This document shows positions 25,401 through 36,900 of a stretch of 64,000 nt of DNA, one piece after another; position 1 is the first letter of the stretch; every line of letters begins with the position of its first letter. The stretch is from the NCBI GenBank assembly GCA_004794655.1, contig SMMW01000584.1, positions 236,501-300,500 of the forward strand, given 5' to 3'. Source of the stretch: Marisa cornuarietis. Taxonomy: Eukaryota; Mollusca; Gastropoda; Architaenioglossa; Ampullariidae. The notes below the pieces were generated by a model. That model worked only from the letters and a program-made list of their open reading frames with translations, was not told where the DNA came from and did not search any database. Position numbers and translations under genes: made by a program.

Positions 25401-26983
25401 CAGGAAAGTAAAAAATATAAGGACAGAAGTGGTGCATGGTTGTTCAAGTCCGTCTTAAATAAACAAATGAGTCTTCAGTCTTTTCCGAAACATGGCTGTT
25501 GAGGTGATGGTGGACATATCTGGGGAGCATCATCAGTAAGGACGGTGGAGCTGACAATGACATCAGAAGCCGCATAAACAAGGTAAGGCATGTTTTTAAC
25601 AGCCTACTCTCCACGTGGAATTCCCGAGCATTATCCCTCCGCAGTAAGACCCACATCTTCAACACCAATGTGAAGGCAGTTCTAATGTATGGCTCTGAAA
25701 CCCGGAGAGTGACAAACACCATCATCAGCAAGCTCCAGACTTTTACCAACCGATGCCTTCCTCATATTTTGGGAAGATGGCCTGAAAAGATCTCTAATAG
25801 CAGCCTGTGGAAAAGAAGTAACAAGAATGCCACTAGTCAAGACATCAAAAAGCAAAGCGTGGCTGGATAGGACACACTCTGCACAAACCAGCTGACACCA
25901 TTGCCAGGCAGGCACTTGACTGGAACCCTCAGGGGAAGAGGAGAGTTGGGAGGCCAAAACAGACTTGGAGAAGATCAGCAGAATGCAGGGCAAAGGATGT
26001 CGGAACCACATGGGCCCAACTGACGGGATGTTGTTGCGGCCCTAAGCTCCTCGAAGAGTAACAAGGAATGATGATTATGACACATGCTCTCAAACACACA
26101 CTTAGCAAGCAAATGAAGTCTAGCCTTGGACTCCAGAGTGGGTGGGAGCCTGTGCCGCGATGGGTTTAGGGACAGGTCAAGGCTGCGTAACCAGGCCTTG
26201 GGAAAATGGATGGAAGGCTTCTGGGACGTTCGAGCTGGGATATGATAAATAGTGTAGGTTTGAAGTTGTGGGTGCTTTTTTGGATTTGGAAGTGAGAGCA
26301 GAGAGAAGGCAGGCATGCCGCCCTGCCGAGTGACTCTGAATTAAATCTATAGGTGTGCAGCTAATTGTTTGTTGTGTTCTCTTGCGACTAGCCCACCCCT
26401 AAGTAGCCATCAGGGACAGACATGTTGGTTACAATAGTGTAAGAAGGAAATTATGCTTTAAGTTTGTGTTTTTTGATAGAGGAAAGAGAAGCTAAGCCAG
26501 CAGATAACAGTTACTGAATGCTTTATATAATCGTTAACACACTTTAGATGCACTGAGTTTAAATGTCAGCTTACCTGCAAAAAGTAAACTCGAAGTAAAT
26601 AGGCAAGGCCAAGCAAAAATGTAAAGACCCATCGTCCAGTTATGTAGGGTGTGGCTTTATCCAAATAAAGTTGCTGAAGCTTAAAAAAGGAAATGTTCAA
26701 ACAAATGTAATACTTATATACTCTATAATTATACTATAAATTTATTTAATAAATAAATAAAACTGACACTCTTCAGTCTTCAAAAGTTACAATGTCATTG
26801 ATCATAGGCACAAAGAGCATAGAAATCTACTATAACTTTTTTCTTATAAAATACTTCTAACCCACTGCTAAAAATCAAGAACCTCTCTTTCCATACCTCA
26901 CTTATCCTTCTGAAGAACCTGATTATTACGCTGGACTGTGAAGAGGCAGCTGCCACCCCCTCTTTGCCATCCAGCACAACCAT
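22474..26983 (-). CDS. RER1: RER1, Golgi-to-ER retrieval receptor (complete)
   Basis: RER1 is a four-pass membrane protein of the early Golgi. It binds transmembrane segments of escaped ER proteins and unassembled subunits and returns them to the ER in COPI vesicles. Six coding exons on the minus strand: 26897-26983, 26575-26679, 24240-24342, 23795-23873, 23200-23335, 22474-22563. Lengths are 87+105+103+79+136+90 = 600 bp, giving 199 residues (about 196 in vertebrates), with every junction in phase and GT-AG. Diagnostic stretches are [20 protein letters not shown] (exon 3), [16 protein letters not shown] (exons 4-5), [14 protein letters not shown] and [20 protein letters not shown] (exons 5-6). 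The ATG at 26983 gives an N-terminus ending [13 protein letters not shown] that aligns in register with vertebrate RER1. A probable acceptor (gccag) lies immediately upstream of the ATG, so a non-coding 5' exon is likely. Intron 2 (24343-26574) contains an RTE remnant and dispersed repeats. Confidence 0.97.
24882..25060 (+). repeat. Dispersed repeat, partial copy A
   Basis: This copy shares cttggactccagaatgggtg, agggacaggtcaaggctgc and attctgggacgtt with copy B at 26083-26434, in the same orientation. It also matches the inverse of copy C at 40437-40893. It covers only about half of the family unit. It lies just 5' of the RTE remnant at 25080-26070, which is therefore bracketed by two direct copies. 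The family was not identified. Confidence 0.8.
25080..26070 (+). mobile_element. RTE-type retrotransposon remnant (reverse transcriptase C-terminal half)
   Basis: The plus strand shows [15 protein letters not shown] (about 25133-25178), the catalytic FADD box variant of the reverse transcriptase. Next comes a [20 protein letters not shown] segment (about 25518-25577), then [20 protein letters not shown] and [12 protein letters not shown] (25670-25770). The order and spacing match animal endonuclease-reverse transcriptase elements (YLGS.I...G, NVK.VLLYG.E.W, FIN.CLR.I). Frameshifts and stops interrupt it throughout. It sits in RER1 intron 2, antisense to RER1. Confidence 0.88.
26083..26434 (+). 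repeat. Dispersed repeat, fullest copy B
   Basis: This is a unit of about 350 bp running from ctcaaacacacacttagcaa to tagccatcagggacagacat. Its right end is the mirror of the start of copy C at 40437, which fixes that boundary of the family. It lies in RER1 intron 2, directly after the RTE remnant. No coding potential or target duplication was recognised. Confidence 0.85.
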
Positions 26984-27998
26984 CCTGGCAACAATGAGAT
27001 TTTTTTTCGGTTCACAATTTTAAAAAAAAAATCTCTCACTTCTGGATCACTGGTCTACTGCTCTCTTTAATGACCGCACTGCAACGTCTTTTGCTGGAAA
27101 ACAAATGTAACAAAGATGCTAATATTGTAAACATTTACTAGTTAAGCGCTATTTTAAATGTTATACATATGCATTACGTAACAGCAGTTCAGTCTAAATC
27201 AGCAGCAACAGCATGCTTGCTTCAACCTACTTAATCCATTGCACATACAACTAGTTAGGCCTACATGAGTACATCCCATCATTTATTGAAAGATAGAATA
27301 AAATTGTCGTAGCCTGAGACACACACTACCCTGAGATATACACTACTCTAAAAAAGCACGTCATCAACGTATTCTTATAATCAAAGGAGAAAATGTAAAA
27401 ATGCAAAGTATTTGTATTACAATACAATATTAGCCTAAAAGCCTTGTTCCCTGCTAGTTTAACGACGTTCGAGTTCATGCATTTCCAGGACAGTGGCGGC
27501 CATGATATGCCACCAGACGCAACCAATACGCATTATTCAGTTTACTAACTTAAGCTGAAAATCATTATAAAGTAAGATACTAACCTCATGAAAGAAAAAA
27601 TATGTACCTAAAAGCATTAAAACTTTATAGTAGAGTAAGATAAGACAAATCTAGCCACGTTGCCCCTTTGACCAGTTGTAAGCGGAAACGCCATCATAGA
27701 CATCCGGTATTTCGAACATGCGCACTTCATTATCAAAGAGAGCAAACTCTACATTTTGTTTCCTAGAGTTTAATGAAGCTGTATTATTTTATATGAGTAA
27801 ACACATTTTTTGGGAAAAACTTTAAAGCTTCATTTTTTTCAGCTACATACAGGACACGGGTTGTGGGACATCAATTACCTCCCCATAAAGCCACAAAATT
27901 GTACACACGGATCATACGGTAGGAGAGTTATTTCCCATAGAAGAATACTTCCTTAGATTTTATGTCAACATTCTCATTGCACAGGAAAAAGAAAAGCA
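26984..27998. promoter_or_regulatory. Head-to-head intergenic region, probable shared promoter of RER1 and the Ubl-TM-ARM gene
   Basis: Only 1,015 bp separate the RER1 ATG (26983, minus) from the ATG of the downstream gene (27999, plus). The stretch 27655-27730 is locally less AT-rich and contains agcggaaacg, gccatcatag and catccggtatttcg, which look like ETS- and YY1-type promoter motifs. On the minus strand catgag|gttagt near 27585 could be the donor of a RER1 5' UTR exon. No TATA box is evident. Transcription starts cannot be placed without RNA data. Confidence 0.45.
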
Positions 27999-30900
27999 AT
28001 GTTGATTTACGCTAGAAATAAAGCCTTTCCGGTAAGTAATAAAAAAGTACTACTGTGCTTTTCAAAAGCTGATCCGTTCAATTATTGGAGACCTAAATTG
28101 CGATAATGAACAATCTACAAGGTTTTTCTTGTTGTTTTGAAATGTTCTGTCGGCTGATCGCCATTGTAAAATGTGAACATTCTTACAGTATTAATATATT
28201 TCACAATATGTTGAATGTATTATAACTTTCCTGCTTCTGTAAAAATTATGATTATGCAGTCTAGTTATAATTTATCTATACATACATGTAGGAAAACAGA
28301 ACATGTCAATTTTGAGGGTAAGCAAGTTTAATTACTATTTATCAAACCAAATTTTATTAAAGGTTTCGTATCAACTTTTGATCCATCTTAAAATCACGAT
28401 CCATAGTAAATAAATTATTGACAATGCAAATAAAATTTTGTGTAAAGACATACTTTTGTGCAGTTATACAAATGACAAGATAAGATAATACTTTATTTGT
28501 CCCAGAGGGCACTTTGGTGGCAACTCGATAAAATTTAACACACACACACACACACTGGGGAAAGCGGATGGCCGAGTGGTTAGAGCGCTGGCTTCCGAAC
28601 CGAGAGTGCGCTGGTTCAATACCCGATGAGCGCAGCATACTTCCCCCAGTCGACCCAGCTGACGGGAATGGGTACCTGACTCCATAGAGGGTTGGGGAAG
28701 GTAAGGCAGCGAGGGAGAGGAGATTGGCACCACCCTCATGTAAAAGCTGGCCCCGAGAAAAGTGGGGTCTCTAACACCTCACTCCCCAACGACCTGAAAA
28801 AGGTTATGGGATGACCTTTACCTTACCTTTATCACACACACACACACACACAAAACACACTCACACACACGAAAAACACACACAAAACACACACACACAC
28901 ACATTCGTATGCACCAAACAGACTTCCACATTTATGTTTCATTCATTTGTACAGCACCATTCAAAAGACGCACAGCCGAAACAGTCAATGACAGCCACAG
29001 TCTAATTAGTCCTGCATGCAGGCACACAGGCAGGTGATCCGATGGGAGCTGGACAAACTCTCTCGACAGGACATGCCTGTCATCACGAAGGATTGCAGAC
29101 ACTTTCAGAAATGTCTGCCTGTTATACAGAGTCTGAAGAGTATAATTTGGGCTGTCCCAATGACTTTTGAGCAGGTGGATACCACACAATGTAGGCTGCT
29201 CTTGTCCTTCACGGAAAAGCTGTAGAAGCAGATAAACAAGAAGGACAGCACGCTCTCTATGTGCGATCTATAAAAAGCTGAAGAAATTGGTGGGAGAAAG
29301 AAAGATTTCAGCTTCCGGAAAAGGAAGAGGCGCTGCTGAGCCTTCTTCACGACAGCTTGGGTGTTGACATCCCAGCAAAGTCGTCTGTTGAAGATGGTGC
29401 CCAAGTATTTTCACCTCTTTGCCGTGGATGACACTTACAGGATTTCCGACGGAATCGAAAACCATCTCTTTGGTCTTACTCACATTAAGTTCTAAGAAAT
29501 TGTCATTGCACCAGGCATCTGCTGGCCCTCTAAGGAGAGAGAGCAGTGCCTTGTCATCAGAGAATTTGACGAGGTATTGACCCTCATGGTTACTGCTACA
29601 ACTGTTGGTATACAGAATAAACAGAAGCGGGATAAAACCGGTGAGCCGGTGCATGTTGTGATTAAGTCGGAAAAAGTACTATTGACAAGTACTCGCTGCT
29701 GCCTATCAACCAAAAAGTGGATGGTTCATGACACTAGCTGATGATCAAAGGAAAACTCGTCAAGGAGTCTAGCTAGGATATGTGGTTGGATGGTGTTGAA
29801 GGCTGATGAGAAGTCAGCAAACAGCAGTCATGCGTGGGCTTGTGGATTCTCCAGGTGTTTGAGTAAAGTGTGGAGGATGAACAGTTTAGCATCATCAACA
29901 TTTCGTTTGGACTGCATGGTATGCAAATTGCAAGGGGTCAAGACAATTGTTTGAGGCTTTTAGAATCAATGATTTGATGATTGTCTCCAATACTTTCATG
30001 ACCAATGATGTTAAGGCCACTGGTCTAAAGTCATTGAGATGCTGAGCTGAAGCTTTCTTTGGAACTGGGACAATGGTAGACAGTTTCCAAGCAGCTGGGA
30101 TGGAGAGTGAATCCATAGAGCATTGATAAAGGTGTTGGAAAATGCCTCCAAGTTGGTGCGCACAGAAACGCAATGTTCTGCTGCAAATACCATCCGGACC
30201 TGAAGCTTTGGGAATGTTTACTCGTTGAAACAACTCAACAACTTGTTCTTGACAAATCTCAACCCTCTGGATGGGGTGAAGAGAACTGAGCATATCTTTA
30301 ATTTTAGATGAGAAGTCACGAATCTTGAAACGAGCAAAGAATGCATTAAGGCGTTGTCAACGCCTGAGATCGAGATTTTGGCTTTCGACCCCTCAAGCCA
30401 ATCTTCATTTATGTGGGTAACAGCTAGAAAATAAAACAATATAATGCTTTTTTACACTACATTTTTTCGAAACACAGGCATTAAAATCCCAGAAGAGAAA
30501 AAAAAATAAAATATGTACAAATTCGATATATGGGTTGATGAACAGAGATTATATAAAAGGTCTTTCTAAACCTGTCCTAGAATATGGGAACACTGTATAT
30601 GGTCACCAGTCTTATGTAGACAGTCTTTAGCAATACAAACAGTGCAAAGACAAGCAGCTAGATTATTAAATTGTTTTAAGGTTTAATCATGCAACAAAAG
30701 ATCTGCAGCCCTGCAGTTACTTCAGAAATCTGATACATATATATGGATGAGATGATTAGCCAGATAATGATATTTAAACGAATAAATTTATTAAGCTTAA
30801 TCAAACACACAGCAAGAAATTAAGTCAACAAAATTTATATAAAATATAGCTGCATAACTATGTACATATAAATACTCATAGAAATGGTTTACTAACAATT

Positions 30901-33900
30901 AAAATCACATCTATCTGCAATTGCCTTCTAGAACACATAGAGATTGCCCTTAACACCAACATTTTAAAATCCTTCTAGATGACTCCAACATTTTAATGAA
31001 TTGTTGGCATGATTTTGATGACAGATATTTTGAGCCTTCCAGACCTGACCAATATCAGCAAGTTAAAGCAATAATCAGATGATACATAAGCTGCTAGTTT
31101 AACTAAACAAATCCATAGCTATTAAAAAATATAATTCCACTAAGGTATGCATCAAAGAAAAAGGTGAGAAATTCATCTTAAAAATACATTTTTGTGCAAT
31201 ATCTTATGTCATTACTGATACAAATAGAAAATATTTCTTTTTATTATAGCTGAAGACATTTGTGGTCAGCGTTCTACCTACTGATAAAGTTGCAAAGGTA
31301 CGAGCACAGCTGCTGCACATTTTGTACGAACTTGGAAAAGAAGATCATGAGTTCAGATTACGCTACAATGGAGAGGTTATGCAGGATGCTTTGACCTTGG
31401 TTGATTATGACATAAATGATAATTCAGTCATCACCATGGTGCCCATGGGCAAATCTAGAAATGTAAGTATATAAACATATACAAACTGACAAATACAGGT
31501 GCATTCACGTACATGCCTGCCAGTAAGTAAAAAGTAACCACAAATGAAATAAAATAATTCATAAAATGGGAAATATGATAAAACCTGTTTATTTCCTATG
31601 TGATGGGTCATTAATACTAATAATAAGAAGAATCAGAAGAACAAATATGAGTGAGCTTATATAGCATAGGTCCCCAGTCAAAGCCATGGTTTACAAAAAT
31701 GTCAACACATAACATGCACATTTAACATATAGACACACAGACACATCAACATTTATACAAACATAGATTTCTCTGCATACCTTACACATATACACTTACT
31801 AACTACACGCGAGCATGCGCGCACACATACACTCACACACACATATGCATGTGCTACTTTGTTGTCCCTGTCAATATCATAAAACTTCTGTCCCAGAGAA
31901 AAAAATCTCTTTTCACTATCACAGCGAGTAGTATATGTATGTCCAATCAATATCTTTTCAAGCCAGTGATCATGTTACCCTCCTCTTGGTCTCTTTTCCT
32001 TACTCTTTCTCTGTGTGTGTGTGCATGCATGTCGAAAAGGAAGGTAAGAAAAAATATGACTCACCACTGCTGCACCACACAATAACAGTTAACATAACTG
32101 TTTTGTGTCGGTTTTTCAAAGTTGTTTAATTCCTAACAATATTTATTTAAGGTCCTGATGGAGATTCAGAGCATATTCAGCAGCCGTGTTGACCTAGAAC
32201 AGACTGGCCAGCCTGCAAATGTCAAAACAGCACTTGAAAAGGAGGTGAAGACTTTTGAGAGACGCGAGCAACTAATCAGGGATCTTCAGGTAAATTCTCC
32301 CCCCATTGTTTGTGTTGTAGTGTACTCTACATAATGCACACTTGAACATTTATTTCAGATTATATTATCAAAATTTATTATATTTTTTATCTCCAGCTAT
32401 CTTATAATCAGAAATTATATGATAAAAAGAGATTGACATAATTAAATGGCATGATATGCACATGTATTTAAACCTTTCTGTTCTGTTGGCTGTGCACACT
32501 TACGAAACGAATGTACACTTTTGCCTCAAAGAATATTATTCATAATATCATGTTAAAATGCTGTGAATGTTATTCACTTTTGTGATGCAAATGTGCAAAA
32601 TAAAATAAGGTACAAAGGTCTGCTACCTGGTGATAAAACACTTAGATCTGAACAAATCCACCAAAAAGCTCCTGCGCACAAATATGCACACATTGATGAA
32701 TTTAGTGAGAAAGAGAGGAGAAAAGAAGCACGTACAGGTTACAGAGAGAAAAAGAGATGGAGTTTGGGATCAACAATAAAATCAAAGGAAGTTGCATTTT
32801 GGTTTTTCAGGTTCTGCTGTATATACACTGGATTGCTGCCTGTCTGGCATTGCTGACAACACGGTGGTATGCAGGGGTCTGGCTTGCTGTTCTAAGCCTA
32901 CTAGCCATTTGGCTAGTACCATCATACACTCGGCTTGGTGGCTTTGTTGGCAACACATCTCACATGTGAGTCTGAAAATTAGACAGTTGGCTTCTTTTTA
33001 CAGATTTTTCAGCAACTTATTGCTTTCACCTGTTGATTGTTCATTATTTTTGTTATCATTCAACTAGCAATAATTACACCGCGGATAATCCTCACTGAAA
33101 ATGGTACCATCTTTGCACAATTGTAGGGTTAGCTGCTTCACTATGATATAGCCTTACTTTCCTGGCTCAGTATAAAACATTAGTTCCTCCACTCCCTTAT
33201 TATTGCTATGTTAAGTCAATTACATCATCACTATATTCTGTGGAACCATGACACATTAGTATTTCTTGGAAATAACTGCAAAGGGGTGACAAGCAAACTA
33301 CAATTCAGATCTAGATAAGTTATCCTTGCATTTGATGAAAATTTTTGATAAAAAGAACTTAGTTTTGTTCGTATCAATTGATCAGTTTGTCAGTTTTTAT
33401 TGGTACATGTTTTTCAATACTGTGGATTTTGTAGTGATGTCTTTCTACCCGAAATTTTTTTCAGATGTTCGTTACTGCTTAATATCACAGCATTGGTTTC
33501 TTTTTTCTTGTAATTAAGTCCAAAGCAATATTTTAAGTGGAAATGATGATTTTATTTTTTTTCCACAGTCGCCGACCATTTTGTATTGTGGCATCTATAT
33601 CAGCTGTTCTATGCCTAGCAGCTGCTCTCTATTTTGCTGCATATGAGTGGCTTGGCTTTCTGGTAAATGCTGGTTTATTGCTTGAAATTAGCTGGTGCAG
33701 TGACAAATTCAGAAGCTGTTATATTTGCTGCCCATAAAACAAAGCATAAAATGCATATGTAAAGCATCTCTTTCTAATTAGAAAACTAATGATAATAGGT
33801 TTTTTGACACTATTATAATTAAAGCCTTTATGAGATTTGGAAAGAAAATTCAACTTTTTGACTGCTTTTTGTGATGATAGTGATGGTTTATGGGGATGAT

Positions 33901-36900
33901 AATGACATCCTTCAGAGACAATGCATTATTTATTTAGTATATGTATACATGTATATACATATCCATTGCACAATCAAATAAATGTACAATTTATGGAGAT
34001 ACTGCTTAAGACATCAGTGAAAGATGTGTCAATAAACTTGAGCTGTAACCCTCTTGCAGAGCAGCAATTGTACAGACTGGAAGTTTTCTGGGTTGGCCTG
34101 TTCTCATCATAGTGTATACACTGCAGTGTTTTTCACTCTTCACTCTATTGTTCTCATGCTGACTGTAGTCTTATCCTTGATTCTTCTGTTCAACTTCAAA
34201 GTAGAGGTGAGGCACAGCTCATCTTCATTCTTCTTTTTGTCTCTGTTTTCTTTTCATCTTATACATTCATTACATGATTAATCCTACACTAAAAATGTGA
34301 ATCAGTCCTGCAAGGTAGAGAAAGGATCAATGGGCTGGTTATTAGATGCTGGCTTAATCTCAAAAACAAAATAGAACATTATGTGGTTGGCCAAATAGTT
34401 ACATTTTTCCTTACTCGATCACTTGTGGTGATCAACAGAAGCAGATAGGTGGAAACATATTGTAACTGCTATAGCTGCATAGTGTCTTTACATGCTAAGA
34501 TTACAAACTGACAAACCCGTCTTTCATAAAAGGAAGAATAGAAAAAAAACACTTAACATGACATTAATTATATGTTTACTGCTTTTGTCAGCTTGGTGAT
34601 TTTATTGAGAAGTTTTTGGTTCAAGAACGAGACATTGAGCAAGTTATGGCAGCAGCTAAGAATGGAAGGTATGATTTTTTTCCTCCTCTCTTGTACAAAG
34701 ATATGCACTTTCATCTACATGTATATGCAAATACTAACAAATATGGGTGGCTAACGATTTACATGTTCAAACTAAGTAAACTTGAAATAATGCAGAAACT
34801 GCAATCTGAAAATTGATAAAATCGGCCTTTTATACTGTCCTGATGCATTTCTGACGAAAAGTTAAATTATAATTCTCTCTTGCACAATTTCTCATTCACT
34901 TGCGCATGTGGACACACGCACACACACTTTCTCTCTTTCTCTCAATGCCCTTCATCCCAGCCCCAACACACACACACACACACACACAACTTGTTTATTC
35001 ATGAAATCATTTAACATATTTTTTAGAGTATGTTTTATTTGTTTTGATCATAACAGTGTGAAAGAGAAGCGCACAGCAGCATATGATCTGGCGGCTATGG
35101 CAGCTTCTTCTGATGACAACAAGTTTCGCATTGTTGCAGAAAGCGGGTTTGTGACTGGTCATGAATATTAGCAGAGCTTGACGATGTGTGAAAAGTGTTG
35201 TTTGTATTTAAAGAATGACTGTCAAATTTTGTTAATATGTTATGGCATGGTCATGAACCCTTACATGAAACAAGCATAAAGGAGAGAGAGAAAGAGAATA
35301 GTACAGTGACAGAGACAGTCTGAGAGAAAATGAAAGTAAGACAGGAAGATGATGATGAAGCAATAACAAAACAGATATAGTAAATAAGTGACGGGGGTAG
35401 CGAGGAGAGAGAGAGACAAAGAACAAACAATGTGCCTTTGGTTTCAGACTGAATATTTTGGTACAGCTGTCACTGTCACATGATAGCGTGACACAGGAGC
35501 ATGCTGTGGAAGCACTTGCTGAGCTTCTCACTATTCCTTCTATACAGGTGAATGAGAGAGAGGGTACAAGTGGGTGGGTCTAAATGTGAGCAGATGTGAG
35601 TGACGATGCATATGTATAGTTATGTAAATATTAGCATTTTTTAACCTCCTATTGTAATTTTTATCTTCATGCCTTAATTTTTCCACCCCTCTTCCCCTCC
35701 CCTCACACCCACACATACACATGCTAGCATGACAGAGGACTTGTAGATATATAAAGTATATCTCCTAATGCACACTGTCAGTGGTTTATATGTATTCTTA
35801 ATGAATTTCACATTGATCTTAAACATTACAAGAATAACTTCTGATGGTTTAGATGCTGTGATGAATGATCTAGCATCCTGAATCGCCTACAAGCCACAAA
35901 TTTTCATTTAATAAATGGACCTTTAGTCTGGACAGTTTTTTAATTAAACTTCACCTCTTTATCCAAAACTTGTTCATTCTCTTTAGTTTTAGTGTACTTA
36001 CGTATTGAACATTTGTGTTTTTGTTTGCTGTTTTGTAATGTAAAAGATTTTTTTGTCAATGCCTATCAGGAGACCTTTGTGGAATCTGGTGGTATCAACA
36101 CACTAACTGCAGTCCTTCACTCACACAGTCCTCGTGCCATGCAAGAGGCTGCCAGTGCTTTATACAACATGGTTGCTGAGTCAGAATCAAGCAAAATGGC
36201 ACTAGTGGCAGATCATGGGTATGTAGAGATTGTTATGTTTGATTGTTCAGGTGATTTTCATTTTCCAGTTGCCTGAAAAAACAAAACCATAAATGATTTC
36301 TTTACCAATAAGGGGGATCACTTCTTTTGAAAAGTACAGCAAACATGAGATGCTAATTACTGCCCTTCTCCTACATATAGCAGAAGGGATGGAGAATGTA
36401 ATGACTAAGGGTTATGTACTTTTATAAACCATTCTTTTTTAGTTTATCAATGCATTAACTCTTCCGTTCTGTCACTCAGTCGCTGACAATCTTATATTTT
36501 AGATACATAAACATTACTGCAAAAATGTAAAGTCAAGATCATGTTTCCAGTTACTTGCTGTACAAATTAATACACTTTTCTCTTGCCTAGCTTTGATGAC
36601 TTAGCAAATGCAGCTCATGAAGGCACAATACGGTGTCAACGTATTGTGGCCAGCATTATGCTTGAGTTGGCCTTCAGCACCGAGATCCGAGCTCTCATGG
36701 CAAGCACCACAACTCCCGGTCAGTTGGATAAAAAAAAAATCCTTGCTTCTTACACCCCACACCATCCTCTGATTTAACTTATAGTGGAGATTTCTGTATT
36801 TTTTTGATGCTTGATAATTTTTTCCATGAAACTTTGCTGGATTAGCAGCTTAATTATGTTTGTGAAAGATTTCCAAAACTGCATTATGCTGTACAGCACA

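Larger units (their letters stand above)
28472..30440 (-). mobile_element. LINE (non-LTR retrotransposon) remnant on the minus strand
   Basis: Minus-strand frames give KASGPDGICSRTLRFCAHQL (about 30210-30150), AAWKLSTIVPVPKK, LNDFRPVALTSLVMKVLE and LDPLQFAYHA (to about 29920). These are the N-terminal motifs of a reverse transcriptase. After shifts come KFSDDKALLSLLRG (near the catalytic box) and NNFLELNVSKTKEMVFDS (about 29530-29450). The distal end at 28472-28515 reads, on the minus strand, gacaaataaagtattatctt, a typical LINE 3' end with a tatct-like tail. It is disrupted by stops and by the SINE at 28557-28832. It lies in intron 1 of the Ubl-TM-ARM gene. Confidence 0.85.

Noticed and set aside
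28563..28632. Possible Leu- or Ser-like tRNA gene with A and B boxes
   Set aside because: The ends do not form an acceptor stem and the sequence continues into a SINE body, so it is a SINE head.
34054..34112. Alternative reading of exon 6 as EQQLYRLEVFWVGLF
   Set aside because: The frame closes at a stop after a few codons. The SSNCTDWK frame is open, matches the phase of exons 5 and 7 and encodes a membrane segment.
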